A stretch of 64,000 nucleotides of DNA, from contig VDMD01000005.1 of the NCBI GenBank assembly GCA_007026445.1, positions 1,297,242 through 1,361,241 on the forward strand. Reading direction: 5' to 3'. Within the stretch, counting starts at the first letter, position 1, and the number at the start of each line of letters is the position of its first letter. Below are positions 45,101-54,225 of the stretch, piece by piece. This DNA is from Schizophyllum amplum. Taxonomy: Eukaryota > Basidiomycota > Agaricomycetes > Agaricales > Schizophyllaceae. A program made the position numbers and the translations under genes. The notes below the pieces were generated by a model. The model was not told the DNA's origin, did not search any database, and saw only the letters and a list, made by a program, of their open reading frames with translations.

Positions 45101-45576
45101 GCCTGCGGCGCTCGCTGCTGAGGTCGCGTCGCTGACGCCGGAGCAAATCCAGGCGATGCTGCAGACGCTGCAGGGCACGGCGCTCATTCCGCAAGCTACG
45201 CCGCCGCCCCCGTCGATGCCCATGAACATGCCTGCGTGGGGTGCACCTCCGCCGCCAGGTGGGTATCCTTCTCGGGACGGCTATCCGCCGCACGAGGGCT
45301 TTTCGCCGCACGAGGGCTACCCGCCGCGCGAGGGCTATCCACCTCGGGATGGCTTTCCACCTCATGACGGTGCGTATCGCGGCGGCCCACCACCGTTCGA
45401 TCGCCCTCCGTATGGAGGCGATGGGTATGGCCACATGGTGGTCGCGGGGATGGGTGGGGCAAGCGGGTCGTGGTCAGCGCGGGAGAGGAAGGGGTGGGCG
45501 TGGGAGAGGTGACGATAGGTATGCGAAAGCGGATGGTGGCTGGGGCAGGGGAAGAGGGCGTGGTGAGCGTTGGTGA
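42122..45576 (+). CDS. Bye1-like PHD / TFIIS-central / SPOC protein, several frameshifts
   Basis: The first exons (42122-42267, from 42318 onward) encode a PHD finger: YCLCRGGDDGRPMVYCSQC, then DDWFHFEC and FCPSC. After a nuclear basic stretch comes a TFIIS central domain (DPFRKFTLGKFTTIF, MLTVNLSKRDREFVHKRIV, ADAATQQSIRNAE), then a disordered linker. The SPOC domain follows (TPQVWAGM, INMPLDSAVPQDTPVIARQM, LFPADTLRIDGRVPVDKSG, RPKEHHPGRELYIIP, LPECIELMDDLKLPRVRTR). The tail has GYPPHEG-type repeats and an RGG-like end. This order is that of Bye1 and relatives, which bind RNA polymerase II during elongation. The SPOC part is readable only by changing frame near 44297, 44500, 44664, 44672, 44757 and 44811, each as if one base were missing, and the tail may need another shift near 45430. 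Either the data or the gene is damaged. The end coordinate follows the RGG frame and is uncertain. Confidence 0.8.
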
Positions 45577-45749
45577 TTCTTGATTTGGGTCCTCCAAAGA
45601 GATTACTCTTACTTGCTTGATGTTGAGATGCTAATGCTGAGAGTCGATGAAGTCCAAACCATCCCAAGATTATGTGTACGATCTATAGTATCGTAGTCCC
45701 GACACTTCTATTTCGCTGTACTGTTGCTCCTCCATCGTACTGCTTGAAC

Positions 45750-46372
45750 CTATATCGTCGGCCACGTCGGGTCTATAGGCTTCAAGTTGCCCGCGCCTTT
45801 GAACGTCTCTACAATATCCGCCTGCTCGCTGAGCATATGCCTGTCCGTCTGACACCCAATCTTCGCCAGGCCGCGCCAGCGCTCAAAGTCCTCCGGGTTG
45901 CGCTTGTCGCCGTGCGCCTCTACGGCGTGCTCCCAGTGCCCCTGCGAGAAAGCAATGAGCGTGGTGATACGCTTCCGCAGGATATCGTAGACGATGGAGA
46001 CGATGGTGCCCGTTTCTGCGGATAAGGAGTCAGTATGCGGTTCTCTTTCGCGTTGTGTATAGGTAGGGTCGAGAAATGAGGCGCACCCTCGAGCCAGTTT
46101 ATTTGCCAGAGCTCTCCTGGGCGAATGCACTGGTATTGTGCTTCCTGGTAGTTTTGTCGCCCGGCCATGGGTCCGCCATGTATGGCGTAAACGACGCGGT
46201 TCTGCAAGGACATCGGCTTGTATCCTTGGATAGAAACAGAGACAAAGATGCAGACCTCGTGCGCGCACCACAGCTCATATCGCCATTTCTCGGTAGAGCC
46301 ATCGGCATTGTGGACGTCGTAGTCGTACAAGAGATGCACGTCCTGCAGGTCTTCTTGCCAGGTGCCAGGCAT
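45750..46372 (-). CDS. Phenolic acid decarboxylase
   Basis: Three exons (46372-46256, 46201-46087, 46015-45750) encode 165 residues, the usual size of the family. Motifs in order are LLYDYDVHNADG, STEKWRYELW, VVYAIHGGPMAGR, QCIRPGELWQINWLEETGT, GHWEHAVEAHGDKRNPEDF and DPTWPTI at the C-terminus. The paired tyrosines of YDY, the Arg of KWRYELW and the Glu of the WLEETGT segment match the catalytic set of phenolic acid decarboxylases, which turn ferulic and p-coumaric acid into vinyl derivatives without cofactor. That would suit a fungus exposed to lignin-derived acids. The first intron has a weak GTCTGC donor, is 54 nt long and has no in-frame stop, so retaining it would only insert 18 residues. 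No signal peptide is seen, so it is cytosolic. Confidence 0.93.
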
Positions 46373-47025
46373 GATTGGTGATTATAGTGAGATGTGGAAT
46401 TAGGGGAGAGCTGTCTGAAGTTCGGCAGGGCTGGCTGTCTCAGTACCCTCGTCTTATATACTGCAGGGCGCCGATGGCGGTGACGTTCTGGACACATTGA
46501 CATGCCGAAATGACATCGAACCTATTATGATGCAAGACAGTGAGGAGGCCGATGCTCGTCGCAGAGCATGCCAGTTTTATTGACGGTCGAGGGAGGGGTC
46601 GCAGAGGACGGCTTACAGTATTCAGAGCAAGAAGGTGCAGTGAGTACAAGGACATAGAACCATACCTTGCCTTGAACCATTTGAATGAGACACGAACGGG
46701 TTTCTTTGCGATGCATCGGGACAGGGGTAACTTGTTGTGCGAGTAAACGGGAGGTAGATTATGGGTGTGCGCGATCGTGTACACCGCCCATCGTAGTGAT
46801 CGTGCTCTTTATTAGGAGACATGCCTGGACGGACGGCTATGGAGCTCTGGACATGTTCGTTCAGCGGGTGGCACTGGTAAGTAAGTATAGTAATCCGGTT
46901 ATACCTATCGTCCTAAAAGTTGTGAAAACACCTGGATTGTTCTGTAGCCATCTGTAGCTGAAGACAATGACAATGTACGTTCGAGATACTTAGATCGATA
47001 GGGCTGGATGAAGTGTGGAGATGCT
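46373..47025. other. Intergenic region
   Basis: This is the promoter side of the decarboxylase gene and the 3' side of RTT106. No gene or RNA is recognised. Confidence 0.45.
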
Positions 47026-48501
47026 TCAGTCCTCCAGCTCGTCCTCTTCGTTTTCACCGCCATCGTCCTCGACGCCTGCAAAGTCGCGCTCGACCATACC
47101 GACCACGGCATCCATCGCCGCACGAGACATCTTGGGCATGGCGCCTGGGCGCATTAGGGGGTGATGCCGCTCATCCAGCTCCATGGCGTCGTCGCTGTCA
47201 CCCATCTCCTCGTCGCTTGAAGCAGCCTCTTCCTCGCCGCCTTCTGCGCCATCGCTGCCACCCTGTTGCTCGTCATCCTCCTCATCGGAGCCCGATGCGC
47301 TCCCGTCATCCGAGCTGCTCGCCTCGAAGTCTTCGTCGCCCTCATCATCCGAGTCCGCGGCCAGCTGGTGGATCGTGACGGGCCCAGCTGGGGCAGGAAT
47401 CTTCGGCAGCGCGCCACCCTCCCGCGCCTCGTCCTCCGCGCTCTTCCCAAACAGATGCCGATGCTTGCGCACCCACTGCAAAATGCCGTCCTGCTCCCGT
47501 CCGTCGATCATCCCCAGTTGCGTCTCCTCCCCCAGATCCTCGCCCTCGTCGTCCTCCGCCTCCGCGCCGCGTCGGGTAAGCGTGACCGAGCACGTGCGCC
47601 CCGTCGCGCTCAGCAGCCGCACCCCGTCCGACGCGCCCAGCAGATCCCCGACCGCCCAGAACTCGCACGGCTTGCTCTCGCCCCAGAGCAGGCCCTGCTC
47701 GAAGAACCACAGCGTGCCTGGTTTCGCGCCGCGGTACGCTTCGATGCCGGGCACGGCGCTGGCGCTGCACGCGCTCTTGAGCTCTTGCGCGGAGGGTTCG
47801 TACACGGGCGCGCCGGCGGCGTCAAGGAAGGCGCGGAGATACTCGTGCGTAGCGGCGCCTTTCTCGAGCGTCGTGGACTGCCCGGCGACAGGCGTGACCT
47901 TTGTGTTCGCCGGAGCCTGCGCGTCCATGCCAAAAATGATCTGCGAGGTGGCCTGCGCGGCGGTCTTGCCCTTTGCTGGGCGCGCCACGTCCGCGTCGAG
48001 CATGACCACGGTGTAGTGCGCCTTTGTCTTGCCGCGCGTGGGCAGGATGAAGGAGCGCGTGATGGAGGACCGCGGGACGGTGGCCTCCACCGCGGACGTG
48101 GAGGGGTTCGTGAACACGATAGACTCGTCCGTGACCGTGATATCCACCTTTTTGCGGACGGGGGAGGTGACGGAGACGGCGTGCAGGCGATAGCGGACGG
48201 TTTCTTCGGAGAGCCGCTGTCGTTTTGAGGCAGCAGCATCGTCTGAGGCAGCGTCCTCGAGAGGGCGCTTTGTAGACGCTCGCAGAGCCTCTGACAGTTG
48301 ACGTTGCTTGGCAGACCATGCACTAGCAAGCGCAGAGGACGAAGAGGGGGCCGGGGATGCGCCGGATAGGAATCGGATGAAATTCTCAAAGAGATGGACA
48401 TTCGGCTGAGAAGCAAGAAGAGGGTCGAGCTGCGCGCGGATCTCTTCAGGAAGACATGGGAGGGTGGAATTCAGGAAAGGTGTTTCCGGTGTTGTGGTCA
48501 T
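47026..48501 (-). CDS. RTT106: Histone chaperone Rtt106
   Basis: One uninterrupted frame of 491 residues. A short helical N-terminus is followed by a tandem PH-like region: RKKVDITVTDESIVFTNP, PRSSITRSFILPTRGKTK, HYTVVMLDADV, GTLWFFEQGLLWGESKPCEF and GRTCSVTLTRRG belong to the two pleckstrin-like folds of the Rtt106/Pob3 family. The last 110 residues are strongly acidic with runs of Asp, Glu and Ser, as in histone chaperones. Rtt106 deposits H3-H4 acetylated at H3 Lys56 during replication and helps heterochromatin silencing in yeast. Pob3/SSRP1 is the alternative, but it is longer and has an extra N-terminal dimerisation domain. This and the AroM gene are the only clearly intronless genes in the window. 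Confidence 0.85.
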   Translation of the reverse strand: MTTTPETPFLNSTLPCLPEEIRAQLDPLLASQPNVHLFENFIRFLSGASPAPSSSSALASAWSAKQRQLSEALRASTKRPLEDAASDDAAASKRQRLSEETVRYRLHAVSVTSPVRKKVDITVTDESIVFTNPSTSAVEATVPRSSITRSFILPTRGKTKAHYTVVMLDADVARPAKGKTAAQATSQIIFGMDAQAPANTKVTPVAGQSTTLEKGAATHEYLRAFLDAAGAPVYEPSAQELKSACSASAVPGIEAYRGAKPGTLWFFEQGLLWGESKPCEFWAVGDLLGASDGVRLLSATGRTCSVTLTRRGAEAEDDEGEDLGEETQLGMIDGREQDGILQWVRKHRHLFGKSAEDEAREGGALPKIPAPAGPVTIHQLAADSDDEGDEDFEASSSDDGSASGSDEEDDEQQGGSDGAEGGEEEAASSDEEMGDSDDAMELDERHHPLMRPGAMPKMSRAAMDAVVGMVERDFAGVEDDGGENEEDELED

Positions 48502-49360
48502 CGGCGTAGCAGCTTACTGTGGACGCGATGGTCGAGGAGAAGCTTGGTCGACGCGTTTGCGTGGGTTGGCGCGCGCGTGAGAGTCGCGTGAGGTCATTGC
48601 CCGGGCCGTGTCACGTGGTTGCCAACTCAACTGCCCGCGGTGGCGGCACTGCCCACGAATGACAATTCAGTCGGGCCCTTGTAATCGAAGTAAAGTCCTT
48701 GATGAAGTAGAGTTGCATATCCAGTCATCGATACTGTCGATTCATTCTCTGAATGCAGATATTCGTGGCCTGAGGCCTGATTGTTCCTTCAGCATCATGT
48801 CAGGACCTGGGTGCCGCGAAGGGTCGAGTTGACTTCATTTCCACTGCGCCCCTTGGAGTCTTGGACCCTTGGGCTTAATTAACCTGATGCTGCCGAGGCG
48901 CTTTGTGTATGTCGGTGGGTGCAGAGTTGGACTTTAGCTTCCTAGCGTTGCGCTCCATAGAACTTGGAACTGAAGGAGTGTGCAGCGTCGACAATTGAGA
49001 GATAACGTCAATAAGACGGGATCGGAGTCCGAGGAGACATTTGAAAACATTTTTCGGAAACTGCCGTCGTTTCCATTTTCGCCAGCGCCTCCTCCGCGAT
49101 TTATCCAGGGTCGCTGACTCGCTGTGGATGAGATTCGGACTCTGACGCGTCTTGGGCGGGCGACGGGACTGAGCTAGAGCCGTCATCATCCTCCTCTGTT
49201 CAGCGCGTCTCCTCGAGACGCTGCACCAATCACGGGACAGACGCACCCACGGAGGATCACACGGTCTATACACAACAACATCAGTCCGGATACGACATCT
49301 TGCTCGCCATAGACAGCTCAACGACAGCCAGGAGCACCCACGACACGCCCAACGACAGCC
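48502..49360. other. Divergent intergenic region
   Basis: It holds the promoters of RTT106 (-) and the Ser/Pro-rich gene (+). A 148-codon minus-strand frame at 48875-49321 has no recognisable features. Confidence 0.45.
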
Positions 49361-52300
49361 ATGAGCTCGCCTCCAGCCGACTCAAGATCGCCCAAGCGCC
49401 GGCAGGGCGTCCCCCGTCTCCTCGAGTCCTTCCCGGCCCCGCCTACCTTCATACCGGCGACGCCCACGACACCCGGGTCGCTGCAAATACCTCAGCACGC
49501 CGGCTCGCCGCCAAGGAAGGCGACCACGCCAACGACCCCGCTGTCGGCGTACTACACCCCGCCCACTTCCTTCATCTCCACGCTAAGCGGCGGTTCGGCA
49601 ACCAGCCCTCCCAAGCACATACCTTCGCCCCTGGCGCAGTCGCCGCCATTGCCGCACGCCAACCCACCGCCATCCCTGCCCCCTTCCCAGCCCCTACCTC
49701 CGGTTCCACATTCTGACGCGCCATGTCTCTTACTGTCGTCAAGTAACCGGAAGAGTACTTCAGACAGTGCGAGCATACGGAGTCTGGGGAAGGAGAGCGT
49801 TCGGTGCGTCTCTGTCCTTCTTGTATATCGCGAGATATTGACGCCGTGACAGGTCGGGCAGGTCCTCCGAGCATAGATTCGCGCCTGCCAGGTACGTGTA
49901 TCCACGAGTGAGGATCCCTCATGAGAGACTGATGGCGTTACTCCAGGCAGGACTACTTCGAGGGTCTTTCTCCCCGTCCCTCCATAGACACTCCCATTCG
50001 ACCGATGCCCTCCATCGACACGCATAAGCAACCGCGCCAGTCGGTGTCCTCCACTCACTCCAACATATCTGCCCTATTTCCCTCCCCTCCCCTTTCCGGA
50101 ATCAGCGAGGTGCGTCACGACCCGGCCGACGACAGCGAGGACGTCCTGAGCGCGTCCTTCACTCGCAAGCCAAGTCCAAATACTTCCTTATTCTCCGTAT
50201 CGTCTGCATTAAACACCTCAACATCCACACCCACCGTCTACACTGCCCTCGCCAAACACATCCGCCTGCCCTTCTCCAATGCCCAAATCCCCCTCCGACC
50301 CGATTGCCCTGCATCGCGAGCTACGCAGCGCAAGATCCCGTAGTCGAGGACACAAGGAGAGTCTTCGTCCCGCGTGGACTTCATGGATATACCTCCTAGT
50401 CCAGTGCGGCCCATCCTCTCGCGGTCTATGTCGGAGCAGCCACAACCTACGGAAAACGCCGTCACAAGTACACCAAGAGGCCGAACTCTAGGCAAGCCGA
50501 AGAAGGTGGCAGCAGCACTCATTTCTGGCACGGACGGTAGGGACTCGCCTGACATCAGCGAGATTATCGAGCGAACGCCTAAACCGAAGCGGTCGTCGAA
50601 GAGCTTAGCACGAAGCGCATCCACAAAGAGTTTGGCACGTAGCGCGTCTTCGAAGAGCGTTGGGCCAAGTCGAAGCAGCGCGCGATATTCAAAGGAAAGC
50701 AGCACTTCATACGCCAGCGACGACGCACGCGCGCGACGCCCTCACGCCAAGTCATTTGGTGCCGATACGCCCTATGCCCGCGCCAAGCGCTCGAAGGACA
50801 TTCCCCCGCCGCCCCCCTCCAGCTTTAGCCGGCCTATAAAGCAGGAGCGTGCATCCTCACAGGCGGCGGCCGACCGTGCCCGAGACAGCACCGTGTCGGC
50901 CTTCTCGCTCAGCGCCTACGGCGTACGCGACTCGGCTTACAAGCGAGACAGCTCGAATTCGAACGATCCGTACGCGAGCGGCAACACCAGCGGGCAGGAG
51001 AGCCTGCTGACTGTTGAGCGCTCGCCATCGTCCGGTGTCTACGTCTACGCGCGGGGATGCGCGCTCTGCGAGGCGGGGCGCGAGTCCATTCGAGTCGCTG
51101 CGGCGCTCCATGCATTCCATGCAGGGTGATGCGAGCAATCCGTATGGTGGGATCCATCCGGACGATGAGCAGCTGTTTGCAGAGATGGAGATGATGCTGG
51201 ATGGGCAGGCGAGCGACGCGAGTGAGGGCAGCGGGCGCAGAGACAAGAGGCCGGATGCATTCGCCGTCGAAGCTGTTCGTAGCGACGACGAGGGCGAGGG
51301 TCCGTTCTACGACGAGGTGGTTGAGTCGGACGAGGAGAGTGATGGGTCGAGCATCGACTTGCACACTCCGTTGTCGTGAGCATCAGTACTTTGTTGGGCT
51401 TGCATCGGGTGGCTGACGCGACATTGTAGGAAGATGATGGTTCGGGATGGTGTCCTTTCTCCGAATTCCAAAGTCCTTCAACAACAGGAGGAGGACATTC
51501 TTGGGGCGCAGGGGCGCGGTAGCGTCATGAGCTTTGCTAGCGGTGCGTTTCTTTGTTCTTTTAGTGGCAATTTGTGTACTAAGCACCTTTCGCAGCTGTG
51601 TCGACGTCTTCCATACTCAAGGACACGCGAGACACGCCTACTCGCCGAGTACGTCATCGTGACGGCAAACTCTTGCGAGGCGGTCTTGGTTTGACGACCG
51701 GGCTTGGCTGGAGTGACAGTGAAGATGAGGACGCGCCTTCACCTTTCACACGCCGCGTATCGAAAATCACCCTCTCCCGCTCGCTGTCGACGTCAAATTT
51801 GCGGACTGCTTCGACGCTGAGTCTAGGCTCGATTGACGAGGATGCGCCGTCATCAAGAACACCGACCACACGGAGCTTGACGTCCAAATCTCCATCGGTC
51901 AGGAGCACGTCCAGTATGCCTACTTCAAAGTCGCTCGGGGCCCTGTCTCGCACCTCCTCGCGATCGAGTGGGTACAAGAACCGCTATCCCGGGCTCGGCC
52001 GCACCCATAATAGTAGTGTTTTGACGGAGTTTGACGAAGAGGATGCTGAAGAGGAAGCGGATGAGTTTGGGCGGTCGAAGAGCTGGAAAGCGCTGAGCCA
52101 ACCCGCGCCCGTGCGAAGTCGCGCACACGAGGCGTACGGGCAGCGTAGTGAAGGCACGCCGTCCAGCGACTCCACGGCCAGCATATCTCTCCCGGACACG
52201 CCTGCGGACGACGAGGTTACGCCGACGTACGCCGGCTCCTATAACCGGAACAAGGTGCGTTTGCTTGTTAGGGTTTGAATGAGGTTTACGGCTGACGGGC

Positions 52301-53007
52301 TTTTTAGGATCTGCCGAGGATACCAAGTATAGGCAGCATCCGGCGGCAAGGGAGCACGGCTAGTAACAGTGTGCGTCGCGCGGTGTCGCAGAAAAGCGTC
52401 CGGAAGACGACGTCAATAGCCAGCCTGAAGAGTACACCCGATGCAAGGCCTCGCGCGTCTACGTCAGAGACGAAAACGCACATGTCCACGTCAGAAATGA
52501 AGTCGCGCTCGTCCACGCCGGAGTCGAGGATGCGACGACCCAGCTTTGGCAGTGAGTGTTGCTCGTGTGTGGACTGGAGGTGTCGTCTGACCCCGTCTTG
52601 CAGGCAACTCTATACCCGCACCACCATCCACCAAGGCGCCGCCATTACCCACCCATAGGCCCATAGAGATGACGCGCAGCCCACGACCACTTCAGCTCCC
52701 GATGCGTGTTGGCGGCGACCGCCCAGCGGTGCCGGTCCCTCGGGTTGGCGCGTCACTCGAGACGCCCGCGACGCCATACAGCGGGTTGCCGAGTCCCGCG
52801 CGCTCGTTGCCTGCCGGGCATAGCGGGTTGCCGTCGCCAGCCTCGCCAAGTACTGCGCCTTCGTCACCGAACCCAGTGGGACCGGATGGCAAGCTGAGGC
52901 CCAGAACGGGCACGGGGATGGTGTACAGGAGCTCTCGCACAGGCGGGGGCGCCCTGCGGACGCCATCGCAGGTGCAGAAGAGAGCTGCGCCGCCGATGCC
53001 TTTGTGA
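49361..53007 (+). CDS. Ser/Pro-rich disordered protein, model uncertain
   Basis: The ATG at 49361 opens a Pro/Ser/Thr-rich sequence (MSSPPADSRSPKRRQGVP). Good introns are seen at 49804-49852, 49892-49946 and in the 3' half, for example after FASA (51541-51596) and before NSIPAPPSTKAP (ending 52603). Recognisable blocks are KSLARSASTKSLARSAS, SMQGDASNPYGGIHPDDEQL, KMMVRDGVLSPNSKVLQ, LGLTTGLGWSDSEDEDAP and the terminal SSRTGGGALRTPSQVQ. The frame changes near 50230 and 50345 without an acceptable intron; the change near 51000 can be explained by an intron 50970-51018. No folded domain is evident. It resembles large scaffold or polarity proteins of mushrooms in composition only; I assign no function. 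Confidence 0.6.
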
Positions 53008-54225
53008 ATAGTCAATCGAGGAGCTAGATGCCTTGGAACTGGGTGCTGGGCCGTGGATGCGGGGTGAGCATTCGATGTCTGCTTTCTTCTGTCTTGGCGG
53101 GTGGATAAGGTCGATTGTCGTGGGCACCGATGGGGAGGGGGAAACGGAGACGAAGGCTTTGGGACTTCGCAGACGTTGGCGTCTTTATAAGCTCTGCGGT
53201 GGGACAGTTCTTGTTTCGCCTAACTCGTGCCTGTTTGACCGCTGCGATGCTATCCCCGCTGCGCTGGCCGAGTAGGGATAAAGCAGGATGGTGTTGTACA
53301 TCTGGCCCGGATCAGCAGATCTAGTCGATGTTGCAAAGCCGTTGACGCCCGCGGGGTTGATGTTGCAATCGCCATGTCTGATTCCGTTTGATGCCATTGC
53401 TATTCCACCGCGTTATCCCCTTCTAAAACGTTCATGACGCTCACACAAGCTCACAGACGTGATCAGGCCGCACTCTCGCCGGAACCGTGCAGGCTCTTAC
53501 GGCATCCCATGGGCGCTCGGCTGCCCGTGTCCTCGCGTATCGGAGGCTGGTCTCTGTATGTGTCTTTACCTTTCCTTATTTCTCAAGCATGATCATCATC
53601 AACCCCATTCGCTCCTTAACCTCTCTACGTTCGTTTATACCCTGTCGCCGCTGCACATATTCTTCCCGAGCGACCTCACATGTACTTTTCCTCTTTACTT
53701 CCCCCCTCTGGTAGTGTGTATTTGTTGTGTTACCTCTCACTCGCTTTGGATTCTCTTTTACGCTGCAGACTACTTTATCTATCAGTCCTTCCAGAAACTA
53801 CTGTTGGTTTGTGGATATATACCCGGATGAATGACTTCCATGCGCTATCTTATTACACTATCTCGCCTTACGTTCCGTTTCTGCCTCCTCCCGTTTTGTG
53901 TCTGCATCCCGAGTACGATGACTGCTCCCCTGTCCATCGCGATCCTTGAATTATAGTGGCGAGTACGGATCCAGCCTCAGCAGTCTACCACTATAACTTG
54001 TACTGTATATCCATTACAATATACCGTTATCTGCGTGTCCCGGACAGCAGATTGTCGGCTACAGTCATGGCTTCGTGTGTTCTCGGCAGTGGGACGGCGG
54101 TTGGAGATTTCAGAAGTTGACAATGGTACACGACGCCACATAGTCTGCACGTGCGCGTGCGAAATGGAGACACGACGCGCTCGCCTCCGTGCTCTGTTCA
54201 AGCGAACCTCTCACTTCCCTCCATC
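53008..54225. other. Intergenic region
   Basis: Pyrimidine-rich from about 53540 to 53900. It holds the 3' end of the Ser/Pro-rich gene and the promoter of PMT4. Open frames here have no recognisable domains. Confidence 0.45.

Noticed and set aside
47183..48228. Long plus-strand frames opposite RTT106
   Set aside because: They mirror the GC-rich coding strand of a well recognised protein and show Ser/Arg-rich composition typical of antisense shadows.
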